Assembly: GCA_905221605.1 (NCBI GenBank) | Contig: CAJNDS010000120.1 | Location: 47,501 to 111,500 of the forward strand | Direction of reading: 5' to 3' | DNA length: 64,000 nt | From: Symbiodinium natans | Lineage: Eukaryota; Sar; Dinophyceae; Suessiales; Symbiodiniaceae | Shown: positions 1 through 10,187 of the stretch, piece after piece | Layout of the letters: each line of letters starts with the position of its first letter | Numbering within the stretch: the stretch's first letter is position 1 | Notes under the pieces: generated by a model | Database searches by the model: none | Told to the model about the DNA's origin: nothing | What the model saw: the letters and a program-made list of their open reading frames with translations, nothing else | Translations under genes and position numbers: made by a program

Positions 1-192
1 AGGAGGCGAAAAGCGCACCCACGAGTGCCATGCAAGGCAGATGCAAGAAACAAAACAATGGCAAGTTGACCCAGACAAGGCCACGGGGCAAACCGCGAGG
101 CGCAGACAGGGAAAAGGGGGAGTGGCACTGTCACTTACGCGCTGCGGTGGAAGGGCGGGTGCAGGGTGCTCATCCAGGGTTAAACCCTGTTA

Positions 193-899
193 GTGCCGCC
201 TCCGGGGTCCCTGTACCGAGAGAAGGCCCCCCCACCGAACAGCGGCGTAACCCGGAGGTGCATGGTTGAAGCTTGTGCACTTAACATGCGAGGGAGAGAC
301 GATCTGTTGATCCGAAAGCAGTGGAAAGTAGTCTGTACTCTACCCCAGCTTGCTAAGGTCCTCGACGTCATTAGGTGCACCAAGGACCACCGCCACTCTG
401 CGAAGTTTGACCTGAAAGCTACCCAGCACTACCCCGAGTCTTTGTGCAAGATCGTTCTTCGCATTATTTCCAGTTTGTAAAGCCGTTTTACCTCAAGCAA
501 ACCCGCTGTCTGTGTATAGGGAGGAGCCGCTATGTCGCTTGTTGAGCGTGTAGGGTTGTTGGCAACTAGTGTGGAGAACCGTCTGAGAGTTGGACAGTGC
601 TGCAGCCCTTGGAACAGCAAGTGATTGTGCTCTTGGCAGCGACAGCTGTGTGTAGTCTTTTGCTTGGGATGAGCTGCGTCGGTTGTGCGCGGTGTTTGTC
701 GACATCCAGGCGTAGAGCAAAGAAGGCAGGAGTTTTCCCGGGGCACGTCTTCTTCTCGCCATACGGTGATTGCTCTCACTTGAAGGATGACTGCCACACT
801 TTGAGAAACAGGCCTACGGTTAAGAACCTTTGCACGTATTGCTTGGACAGGGGCGTTTTCGAGGCCCAGCGGGCAAACATCCCACGGCCAACGCGCTAA
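193..899 (+). pseudogene. Degraded coding fragments, possibly from a retroelement
   Basis: Two open stretches in different frames, about 193-480 and 570-899, read like pieces of one broken protein. The second contains a Cys/His cluster (GDCSH, then DCHTL, then LCTYC) that looks like a small metal-binding motif. A hydrophobic segment (VIVLLAATAVCSLLLG) lies before it. No single frame joins the two pieces and neither begins with a convincing ATG, so this is either a dead element or two exons of an unrecognised gene. A link to dinoflagellate retroelement polyproteins is a guess from general resemblance. Confidence 0.22.
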
Positions 900-925
900 G
901 CGCTGAGACCGGGGTTGAGCCGAAA

Positions 926-950
926 CTTTAGCCAAAATGGCTTGAGCCAA
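926..950 (-). other. Relict spliced-leader sequence (tandem, truncated)
   Basis: Read on the minus strand this is TTGGCTCAAG followed directly by CCATTTTGGCTAAAG. The dinoflagellate spliced leader ends in CCATTTTGGCTCAAG, so the second part matches 14 of 15 bases and the first matches the last 10 bases exactly. This arrangement, a leader 3' end joined to a leader cut at the CC after its internal AG, is what is expected when a trans-spliced mRNA is copied back into the genome and later trans-spliced and copied again. The transcript would run towards position 1. No protein downstream on that strand was recognised. Confidence 0.72.
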
Positions 951-1496
951 GTCAAAAAACTTTCTTCTGCAAGCGACTGCACGCGCGGCCGAAGGCCGAG
1001 AATCGTACAGAAACAAAAGAGAGGGAACGGCTGGATTGCCCTGTAGCCACCACCAGCTGCCCGGACCGACCCAGGTGCATGGCTCCTACACGAACATGCT
1101 CCACACGAATGTTTGCGGCACTTTCCTGACGGGAGCAAGCCTCACACCGCCAGGGCCACTGCCACACGCCAGCTCACTCAGTCTGCAAGTTGCTGTGGGC
1201 CCGCAAGAGACAAAACACAAGAGGAGGCACGAATTCAACGGGCATGCAGCTTCCTCTCGCGCAATCCCGGCGTCATCAGCAAGACTACTTGCAACACAGC
1301 TTTGTCGGTCCCTTTGCTGGTTTGGCCTTAGCTTCAATCAAAAACTGCGCTAGCCTTGTGAATAAGTGAATGGCAGCAGTACCTAAAGGTTCTGGACTGC
1401 TCCCGTTGTGCTTGCAAATTTGCTACTTCCTCGTATGACAGCGGTCCTCACGAAGAGCAAAATCGCTCAGAAGGAAGATACCCAAACTGCAAGGCT

Positions 1497-1598
1497 GGCT
1501 GCAGGGGAATGCCTGCAGGGACTGTCTGCAAAGATTGCTGCAGGGACTGTCTGCAGCGATTGCTGCAGAGACTGTCTGCAGGAATTGCTGCAGGGACC
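1497..1598. repeat. 25-bp tandem repeat rich in CTGCAG
   Basis: About four imperfect copies of a 25-bp unit (ATTGCTGCAGGGACTGTCTG core) begin at 1534, 1559 and 1584, with a degraded copy before them. Each unit carries a CTGCAG palindrome, so the tract can fold on itself. Open frames through it are by-products of the repeat. Confidence 0.75.
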
Positions 1599-1746
1599 GT
1601 AAAAGACCAAAGTCACGCACAAGACGAGCAACTCACTCGTGTTCCAAAGTACCAAGTGCAAGTAACCCTTCACAGTCACACAGCTCGCAGGCACTCCAAA
1701 CACTTCTTTCAGCTTTCTCGCACTGAAACACGACTCCGGTCTTGAG

Positions 1747-2489
1747 CCAAACAACATGCGTTTGCATGTGGGGCCTTGGAGGCACTGCGAAACCTGGGAC
1801 CCAGCTTGAGCGCGGAGCAGAACGAGATGCTCAAGAAAGAGGGCTTCCACCTTCCTGCAGCACCCTCGCCTCCACCAGGGCTAGAGGACACGAGCCTTAC
1901 CGCAGAAGAAGAGCAGCTGCTTGATGAATGAAGTGGCGGCTAGGCTCTCGGCCAAAGAACGCCTCACCCTGGAAAAGCTCAAACGCAGCAAGCTGGAGGA
2001 CGCCAAGGAGGTAGCCATGGTAGTGGATACCCCTCCTAAAAAAACAGCTGCGGCTCACAAAGCATGGAACTGCGCATCACACAAGCCAACCTCCAAAAGG
2101 CGCTGAGACGACAAGCAACCCTGCAGAAGCAGGTAGAGGAACAGCGTCTTGCGTTCGAGAAGTTGGTAGAGGAGCTTGCGAACCAGACTGAGAAAGTCAA
2201 GCAGTGTGAAGGGCAGCAAAAGGAAGCTCCGGAAAAGGTCAAAGACTTCATGGTCAAAGACTTCATGGTCCAGGAGCAAGTGAGTGAGCAGAGAACCCTT
2301 GCACCTGCCGCGGGGTTAGAGTTCTGGGGGGAGGGCTCGGGTTTGGGGGGGACAAACTCTGAGGCCGGCGCCCAACTCTTCCCCCCTCCCCCGCCCCACC
2401 CGAAGACCAAGCACCATGCAAGACGCAAAAAGCAAAAAGTCCAAAAAAAACCAAGCCATGCAAAACGTCAAGAAAATGAAAATGTGTAA
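1747..2489 (+). pseudogene. Coiled-coil protein, broken by two frameshifts
   Basis: Three consecutive frames give one continuous protein-like reading. Frame one runs from 1747 to the stop near 1930 and includes LSAEQNEMLKKEGFHLPA and LTAEEEQLLDE. Frame two (1921-2106) continues with ARLSAKERLTLEKLKRSKLE. Frame three (2064-2489) is rich in heptads (LQKALRRQATLQKQVEEQ, then AFEKLVEELANQTEKVK), typical of a coiled coil, and ends in a proline-rich and lysine-rich tail. A 15-bp tandem duplication near 2240-2269 repeats the residues KDFMV. The two frame changes argue for a decayed gene. Coiled-coil proteins of this kind occur in dinoflagellate repetitive gene families and retroelement gag-like proteins, but the family is not identified. 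Confidence 0.4.
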
Positions 2490-2564
2490 AAAACAAAAAA
2501 CAAGCAGGCCGGCGGGTTCGAACAGCGGGTGGTTCGAAAACCGTTGAGATTGCGGGCGCGCAAG

Positions 2565-2632
2565 CGTCGGGCGCGGCGGGCGGGCGGGCGGGCGGGCGGG
2601 CGGGCGCAAGCGGGCAGGCGGGCGGGCGGCAT
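2565..2632. repeat. GGGC/GGCG low-complexity tract
   Basis: Near-perfect runs of GGGC/CGGG units with a few interruptions. Very GC-rich, strand-asymmetric and able to form G-quadruplexes. Confidence 0.85.
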
Positions 2633-2639
2633 GCTCCGA

Positions 2640-2922
2640 GACGGGACGCGCTCAGGCAGCTCCAAACCACTCGGGCCGCGCTCAGGGATGCTCCAAACCA
2701 CTCGGGGCGCGCTCTTTACCCCTCGGGGCGCACTCATGGTTGCTCCTAACCACTCGGGGTGCACTCTTTGCCACTCGGGGCCGCGCTCCAAACCACTCGG
2801 GGCACTCTATACCACTCGGGGCGCACTCAGGCATGCTCCAAACCACTCGGGGCGCACTCAGGCATGCAACCCACTCGGGGCGCACTCAGGCGTGCTCCAT
2901 ACCACTTGGGGCGGCGCGCTCT
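2640..2922. repeat. Degenerate tandem repeat with ACCACTCGGGGC core
   Basis: Around ten imperfect units of CTCCAAACCACTCGGGGCGC followed by a short variable spacer. The frames open on both strands are repeat by-products. The repeat stops exactly where the first 3-kb array unit begins at 2923. Confidence 0.8.
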
Positions 2923-3750
2923 ACCGGGGAGGCCACGCACAAGCGGACGTGACTTTTGCACACAAAAGCGGACCCAGAATCTGGCCTCGGAACAATTTCC
3001 TGCGCAAAGACCCGGAGCACATATGGAAAACCTACTCCTGCGGAAAAATACAGCTGGGTTAGCCCCAGCGGCTCCTGGCTGCCTGGCCGCATCACTTCTG
3101 CTTCTCCCTGCCATCAGCATCCACCTCCTAGCAGCGCTGCAAAGCCGCACGACAAACTGCGCCGCTTGCATCTTGCCTATCTGGACGAGCCCCGACCGCA
3201 CCATGTGACAAATTCCAAAGCTTGAAGTAACGCTGAGGAAATCCATGGTGCCATGGAAGCTCATGGAAACCCTCGCTGAAGCTTCTGACCAAAGCCGCGC
3301 AAAGCATGAGAAAACCAATCGAAACCCCGCGGAGATTTTGCAGGAACCCTCACAAAGCTCTACTAGAAGCTTTAAAGAGCTGCGCACGACCTATATAAGA
3401 AAACCCACACAAACCACGCGGAAACCCTCACACAGCCCTAAGAAACCAACGGAAACCCCTTCAAAGCTGTCAAAAACCATGATGCAATCTGTTGAAGACA
3501 CATGGCCCGTAGGCGCAAAAATTAGCAAAAGTCTTTGAGAGTCTTGCAGATCTCAAGGCATCTTGAAAAAACAATCCGGCACAAAATCCAGCAAAACAGG
3601 TCTACGTGCAAACAAAAGCAAAAGTACATTGCAAAAATAGCAAACAAACGCAAAACAACGCAACAAATCTCCGAAATCTCCTGTAAACAAGGAACAACAT
3701 TTAGGGCTGCTAAACACAAGCTAAAAGACAACCGCATGAAAGTGGCCTCC

Positions 3751-4228
3751 ACAGTTGCAGCTCCCTTTCTGCTGCACCATTACAAAAGCAAGCAGCTGCT
3801 TCGGACAAGCCCCTGATCCCCAAGCTTATGTTCTGCACGCTGCTCCCCAAAGTTCCTGGAACAAGGGCAGGCGCAGGCACGCTGACGAGACCCAGCTGCG
3901 TGAGCCCAGGGCTCAAACTTGCGACCCCAAAAAATGGGGCCGTCTCGCGGCCCCAAAAATGGGGCCACGAAATGCACCCAGCTTCCCTTATTATAATGTG
4001 TAAATACATGAAAAGGCTGGAGCTGCGACCCCAAAATTGGGGCCGCCTGGCGGCCCCAATTTTGGTGTCGCTACATCTGCATTTTTCGAGCCCCTGCGCT
4101 CCCCAGATTGCGACGCTACAGCAACTCTGACCCACAGGCAAGCTCCTAGCGTGGAGAATTTTTTTTAAGAACAACGACCCCCCACAGGCAGCTTTCTTGC
4201 GGAAGTGATCAACATAATAGAAACGGGC
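3751..4228. repeat. 480-bp sub-repeat (seven copies in the array)
   Basis: Begins ACAGTTGCAGCTCCC or ACCGTTGCAGCTCCC and ends CATAATAGAAACGGGC. Copies: 3751-4228, 6206-6678, 6679-7159, 9246-9725, 9726-10187, 12276-12755 and 12756-13235. Single in unit 1, paired in units 2-4. Each has two hairpin-forming blocks built on GGCCCCA and TGGGGCC, and an A/T-rich stretch of eight or more T. No coding sequence is supported. Confidence 0.88.
4025..4071. other. Near-perfect 22-bp-stem hairpin, repeated in each sub-repeat
   Basis: The arms GCGACCCCAAAATTGGGGCC and GGCCCCAATTTTGGTGTCGC are inverted copies with one mismatch, separated by a very short loop. Together they give a 22-bp stem with a 3-base loop. 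A related but shorter inverted block (GGCCCCA...TGGGGCC) lies about 80 bp upstream. The pair is kept in all seven sub-repeats, with small changes in A-run length. Confidence 0.85.
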
Positions 4229-4559
4229 ACCGGGGAGGCCACGCACAAGCGGACGTGACTTTTGCACACAAAAGCGGACCCAGAATCTGGCCTCGGAACA
4301 ATTTCCTGCGCAAAGACCCGGAGCACATATGGAAAACCTACTCCTGCGGAAAAATACAGCTGGGTTAGCCCCAGCGGCTCCTGGCTGCCTGGCCGCATCA
4401 CTTCTGCTTCTCCCTGCCATCAGCATCCACCTCCACAACCTCACCTAGCAGCGCTGCAAAGCCGCACGACAAACTGCGCCGCTTGCATCTTGCCTATCTG
4501 GACGAGCCCCGACCGCACCATGTGACAAATTCCAAAGCTTGAAGTAACGCTGAGGAAAT

Positions 4560-5115
4560 CCATGGTGCCATGGAAGCTCATGGAAACCCTCGCTGAAGCT
4601 TCTGACATCTTTTTCCAAAGCCGCGCAAAGCATGAGAAAACCAATCGAAACCCCGCGGAGATTTTGCAGGAACCCTCACAAAGCTCCACTAGAAGCTTTA
4701 AAGAGCTGCGCACGACCTATATAAGAAAACCCACACAAACCACGCGGAAACCCTCACACAGCCCTAAGAAACCAACGGAAACCCCTTCAAAGCTGTCAAA
4801 AACCATGGAAAACCCACGGTAAACCTTCACAAGACATTAGAAAAACCTTCCGAGAGCTTCAAAAACCTACGCAAAATCTAACAAAACCCACTGAAACCCC
4901 GCAAACCTTAGAAAACCCCAGGGAAACCTGATCTGAAAGCTTTAAAAAACCAAGGCAAAACTTGACAAAACCCACGGACATCCGCGGAAACCCTCACAAA
5001 ACTTTAGAGAAATTCAAGGAAAACCTCCGGAAAGTTCAAAAACTGCACGAAATCCGAAACTGTAGGGAAACCCAGGGAAACCCTCCAGAAGCTTAACAAA
5101 CATGAACGGAAACCC
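4560..5115. repeat. AAACCC-rich degenerate repeat section of the array unit
   Basis: Irregularly spaced GGAAACCC / GAAACCCTC / AAACCCC motifs at roughly 10-25-bp intervals, strongly biased to A and C on the plus strand. It recalls degenerate telomere-type (CCCTAAA) sequence but has no regular heptamer. Equivalent sections: about 7500-8160, 10520-11190 and 13570-14235. Confidence 0.7.
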
Positions 5116-5520
5116 TGCGGAAACCCCTTTATCAGGACTGGATTCACCCTTTGGCAATTTACAAAGTTATAAAGGACAGGTGCAGGAAACCCGCCACCCA
5201 ATCACCGCACGCCAATGTCAGTATTATACTACCGGTCGTCCCCTAAAGGGTGAAGGACGCAAGAGGTGTTCTTCTGCTTCTGGCGAGGACCTGTGTCAAC
5301 CGGAGCGCCGAAGCTGGGGCATGCCTGCCATACGAATCAATGGTCGCTGACCGTCTAAGAAGCACTTCGCGCCTTCAGGCAGAACGTCAAGGTACACATT
5401 GGTCTTTCACCAATCGGGTTCAGAAAAAGGAATACAGTCTACGTCTGCCTGGCTTCACCGTACACGTCACAACTTGCTATAGAACAAGACTGACTTCCTG
5501 CCTCAGGGTTCATGTCAGAC

Positions 5521-5805
5521 TCAACCCAAGGACCTGACTGAAGGCATGACTGGTTTCTTGCACCAAAAGCTTTGACCCCGCGCATGGCTGTTGCTACAAC
5601 CATACACAGCTAGGCCACCAAGCAGCGCACGGATGAGCTTGGACACCTCCGGCCGCGCACCGGCCGGCCGCGCCTGCGCCCCGTAACGAATGTGAAGCCT
5701 CTCGCATCGCCAAAAATCGGCCTTGAAAACCTCGGCAACCTCCTCCACTGAGTACTTCGCTGAGCAAGTTGCGAAGGGCTTGCGACACCTTGGAAGCACA
5801 AACAT
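5521..5805 (-). CDS. Possible exon or 94-codon ORF in array unit 2 (unassigned)
   Basis: An open minus-strand frame whose central part (KYSVEEVAEVFKADFWRCE, then LHIRYGAQ, then EVSKLIRALLGGLAVYG) has helix-like composition and GC-rich third positions. Units 3 and 4 carry the same frame with one residue changed (W to G near the C-terminus); unit 5 has it frameshifted. Dinoflagellates often carry tandem arrays of genes, so this could be one exon of an arrayed gene. No family is recognised and the opposite strand also has a protein-like frame (near MDPTDYVWALFSANKSG), so the coding strand is not settled. Confidence 0.25.
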   Translation of the reverse strand: MFVLPRCRKPFATCSAKYSVEEVAEVFKADFWRCERLHIRYGAQARPAGARPEVSKLIRALLGGLAVYGCSNSHARGQSFWCKKPVMPSVRSLG

Positions 5806-7159
5806 GGACCCTACGGACTATGTCTGGGCACTTTTTTCGGCCAACAAATCAGGCTCCGACGTGGCAGACATGGCGCAAGTACGCTAGCTGTGGCCTAGGA
5901 GCTGCTTGAGGCAAGAGCGCTCAGCGAGCAGCGGCTCAGATGCAATCTGTTGAAGACACATGGCCCGTAGGCGCAAAAATTAGCAAAAGTCTCTGAGAGT
6001 CTTGCAGATCTCAAGGCATCTTGAAAAAACAATCCGGCACAAAATCCAGCAAAACAGGTCTACGTGCAAACAAAAGCAAAAGTACATTGCAAAAATAGCA
6101 AACAAACGCAAAACAACGCAAATCTCCGAAATCTCCTGTAAACAAGGAACAACATTTAGGGCTGCTAAACACAAGCTAAAAGACAACCGCATGAAAGTGG
6201 CCTCCACAGTTGCAGCTCCCTTTCTGCTGCACCATTACAAAAGCAAGCAGCTGCTTCGGACAAGCCCCTGATCCCCAAGCTTATGTTCTGCACGCTGCTC
6301 CCCAAGGCTCCTGGAACAAGGGCAGGCGCAGGCACGCTGCCAGCGGCGTGAGCCCAGGGCTCAAACTTGCGACCCCAAAAATGGGGCCGTCTCGCGGCCC
6401 CAAAAATGGGGCCACGAAATGCACCCAGCTTCCCTTATTATAATGTGTAAACACATGAAAAGGCTGGAACTGCGACCCCAAAATTGGGGCCGCCTGGCGG
6501 CCCCAATTTTGGTGTCGCTAAATCTGCATTTTTCGAGCCCCTGCGCTCCCCAGATTGCGACGCTACAGCAACTCTGACCTACAGGCAAGCTCCTAGCGTG
6601 GAGAATTTTTTTTTTAAAGAACAACGACCCCCCACAGGCAGCTTTCTAGCGGAAGTGATCAACATAATAGAAACGGGCACAGTTGCAGCTCCCTTTCTGC
6701 TGCAGCATTACAAAAGCAAGCAGCTGCTTCGGACAAGCCCCTGATCCCCAAGCTTATGTTCTGCACGCTGCTCCCCAAAGTTCCTGGAACAAGGGCAGGC
6801 GCAGGCACGCTGACGAGACCCAGCTGCGTGAGCCCAGGGCTCAAACTTGCGACCCCAAAAAATGGGGCCGTCTCGCGGCCCCAAAAATGGGGCCACGAAA
6901 TGCACCCAGCTTCCCTTATTATAATGTGTAAATACATGAAAAGGCTGGAACTGCGACCCCAAAATTGGGGCCGCCTGGCGGCCCCAATTTTGGTGTCGCT
7001 AAATCTGCATTTTTCGAGCCCCTGCGCTCCCCAGATTGCGACGCTACAGCAACTCTGACCCACAGGCAAGCTCCTAGCGTGGAGAATTTTTTTTTTTAAG
7101 AACAACGACCCCCCACAGGCAGCTTTCTTGCGGAAGTGATCAACATAATAGAAACGGGC

Positions 7160-10100
7160 ACCGGGGAGGCCACGCACAAGCGGACGTGACTTTTGCACAC
7201 AAAAGCGGACCCAGAATCTGGCCTCGGAACAATTTCCTGCGCAAAGACCCGGAGCACATATGGAAAACCTACTCCTGCGGAAAAATACAGCTGGGTTAGC
7301 CCCAGCGGCTCCTGGCTGCCTGGCCGCATCACTTCTGCTTCTCCCTGCCATCAGCATCCACCTCCACAACCTCACCTAGCAGCGCTGCAAAGCCGCACGA
7401 CAAACTGCGCCGCTTGCATCTTGCCTATCTGGACGAGCCCCGACCGCACCATGTGACAAATTCCAAAGCTTGAAGTAACGCTGAGGAAATCCATGGTGCC
7501 ATGGAAGCTCATGGAAACCCTCGCTGAAGCTTCTGACCAAAGCCGCGCAAAGCATGAGAAAACCAATCGAAACCCCGCGGAGATTTTGCAGGAACCCTCA
7601 CAAAGCTCTACTAGAAGCTTTAAAGAGCTGCGCACGACCTATATAAGAAAACCCACACAAACCACGCGGAAACCCTCACACAGCCCTAAGAAACCAACGG
7701 AAACCCCTTCAAAGCTGTCAAAAACCATGGAAAACCCACGGTAAACCTTCACAAGACATTAGAAAAACCTTCCGAGAGCTTCAAAAACCTACGCAAAATC
7801 TAACAAAACCCACTGAAACCCCGCAAACCTTAGAAAACCCCAGGGAAACCATCTGAAAGCTTTAAAAAACCAAGGCAAAACTTGACAAAACCCACGGACA
7901 TCCGCGGAAACCCTCACAAAACTTTAGAGAAATTCAAGGAAAACCTCCGGAAAGTTCAAAAACTGCACGAAATCCCACGGAAACCCTCACGAAACCCTTG
8001 AGGAACCTACCAAAACCATCCAATAGGTCTTAACACATGCACGAAATCTAAGGAAACCCACGGAAACCCCCAGAAACCCCGCGGAAACCCTCGCGAAACT
8101 GTAGGGAAACCCAGGGAAACCCTCCAGAAGCTTAACAAACATGAACGGAAACCCTGCGGAAACCCCTTTATCAGGACTGGATTCACCCTTTGGCAATTTA
8201 CAAAGTTATAAAGGACAGGTGCAGGAAACCCGCCACCCAATCACCGCACGCCAATGTCAGTATTATACTACCGGTCGTCCCCTAAAGGGTGAAGGACGCA
8301 AGAGGTGTTCTTCTGCTTCTGGCGAGGACCTGTGTCAACCGGAGCGCCGAAGCTGGGGCATGCCTGCCATACGAATCAATGGTCGCTGACCGTCTAAGAA
8401 GCACTTCGCGCCTTCAGGCAGAACGTCAAGGTACACATTGGTCTTTCACCAATCGGGTTCAGAAAAAGGAATACAGTCTACGTCTGCCTGGCTTCACCGT
8501 CCACGTCACAACTTGCTATAGAACAAGACTGACTTCCTGCCTCAGGGTTCATGTCAGACTCAACCCAAGGACCTGACTGAAGGCATGACTGGTTTCTTGC
8601 ACCCAAAGCTTTGACCCCGCGCATGGCTGTTGCTACAACCATACACAGCTAGGCCACCAAGCAGCGCACGGATGAGCTTGGACACCTCCGGCCGCGCACC
8701 GGCCGGCCGCGCCTGCGCCCCGTAACGAATGTGAAGCCTCTCGCATCGCCAAAAATCGGCCTTGAAAACCTCGGCAACCTCCTCCACTGAGTACTTCGCT
8801 GAGCAAGTTGCGAAGGGCTTGCGACACCTTGGAAGCACAAACATGGACCCTACGGACTATGTCTGGGCACTTTTTTCGGCCAACAAATCAGGCTCCGACG
8901 TGGCAGACATGGCGCAAGTACGCTAGCTGTGGCCTAGGAGCTGCTTGAGGCAAGAGAGCGCTCAGCGAGCAGCGGCTCAGATGCAATCTGTTGAAGACAC
9001 ATGGCCCGTAGGCGCAAAAATTAGCAAAAGTCTTTGAGAGTCTTGCAGATCTCAAGGCATCTTGAAAAAACAATCCGGCACAAAATCCAGCAAAACAGGT
9101 CTACGTGCAAACAAAGCAAAAGTACATTGCAAAAATAGCAAACAAACGCAAAACAACGCAAATCTCCGAAATCTCCTGTAAACAAGGAACAACATTTAGG
9201 GCTGCTAAACACAAGCTAAAAGACAACCGCATGAAAGTGGCCTCCACAGTTGCAGCTCCCTTTCTGCTGCACCATTACAAAAGCAAGCAGCTGCTTCGGA
9301 CAAGCCCCTGATCCCCAAGCTTATGTTCTGCACGCTGCTCCCCAAAGTTCCTGGAACAAGGGCAGGCGCAGGCACGCTGACGAGACCCAGCTGCGTGAGC
9401 CCAGGGCTCAAACTTGCGACCCCAAAAAATGGGGCCGTCTCGCGGCCCCAAAAATGGGGCCACGAAATGCACCCAGCTTCCCTTATTATAATGTGTAAAT
9501 ACATGAAAAGGCTGGAACTGCGACCCCAAAATTGGGGCCGCCTGGCGGCCCCAATTTTGGTGTCGCTAAATCTGCATTTTTCGAGCCCCTGCGCTCCCCA
9601 GATTGCGACGCTACAGCAACTCTGACCCACAGGCAAGCTCCTAGCGTGGAGAATTTTTTTTTTAAGAACAACGACCCCCCACAGGCAGCTTTCTTGCGGA
9701 AGTGATCAACATAATAGAAACGGGCACCGTTGCAGCTCCCTTTCTGCTGCACCATTACAAAAGCAAGCAGCTGCTTCGGACAAGCCCCTGATCCCCAAGC
9801 TTATGTTCTGCACGCTGCTCCCCAAAGTTCCTGGAACAAGGGCAGGCGCAGGCACGCTGACGAGACCCAGCTGCGTGAGCCCAGGGCTCAAACTTGCGAC
9901 CCCAAAAAATGGGGCCGTCTCGCGGCCCCAAAAATGGGGCCACGAAATGCACCCAGCTTCCCTTATTATAATGTGTAAATACATGAAAAGGCTGGAACTG
10001 CGACCCCAAAATTGGGGCCGCCTGGCGGCCCCAATTTTGGTGTCGCTAAATCTGCATTTTTCGGTTGCGACGCTACAGCAACTCTGACCCACAGGCAAGC

Positions 10101-10187
10101 TCCTAGCATGGAGAATTTTTTTTTTAAGAACAACGACCCCCCACAGGCAGCTTTCTTGCGGAAGTGATCAACATAATAGAAACGGGC
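7160..10187. repeat. Tandem array unit 3
   Basis: A 3028-bp copy in the same orientation, almost identical to units 2 and 4. Sub-repeats lie at 9246-9725 and 9726-10187; the second lacks about 18 bp near 10062. The few differences suggest recent duplication or continuing homogenisation. Confidence 0.92.
8560..8844 (-). CDS. Same 94-codon ORF in array unit 3
   Basis: Copy of the frame at 5521-5805, differing by one residue. It is intact because the array units are nearly identical, so intactness here is not independent evidence of selection. Confidence 0.22.
   Translation of the reverse strand: MFVLPRCRKPFATCSAKYSVEEVAEVFKADFWRCERLHIRYGAQARPAGARPEVSKLIRALLGGLAVYGCSNSHARGQSFGCKKPVMPSVRSLG

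Larger units (their letters stand above)
2923..4228. repeat. Tandem array unit 1 (internally deleted)
   Basis: First copy of the long direct repeat, starting at ACCGGGGAGGCC. It matches unit 2 closely from 2923 to about 3481. It then jumps to sequence found about 1.13 kb further on in unit 2 (ATGCAATCTGTTGAAG) and continues to 4228. The junction lies at an ATG shared by both sides, so a microhomology or slippage deletion is likely. It carries a single copy of the 480-bp sub-repeat. Confidence 0.9.
4229..7159. repeat. Tandem array unit 2
   Basis: A 2931-bp copy. Order: a GC-rich head; an AAACCC-rich section; a unique-looking block with a minus-strand 94-aa frame; a block with ATGCAATCTGTTGAAG; then two tandem copies of the 480-bp sub-repeat (6206-6678 and 6679-7159). 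Compared with unit 3 it lacks about 100 bp of the AAACCC-rich section near 5056 and has a short insertion near 4607. Confidence 0.92.

Noticed and set aside
1741-1751. 11-base match to the spliced-leader 3' end (TTTGGCTCAAG, minus strand)
   Set aside because: Only 11 bases, with no second leader piece next to it; chance matches of this length are plausible in 64 kb on two strands. The 25-bp match at 926-950 is different in kind.
5102-5350. 82-codon plus-strand ORF in the array unit (starting MNGNPAETPLSGLDSPFGNL)
   Set aside because: It has an ATG and is intact in units 2 and 3, but a one-base insertion breaks it in unit 4 and others alter it in unit 5. Part of it lies in AAACCC-rich filler.
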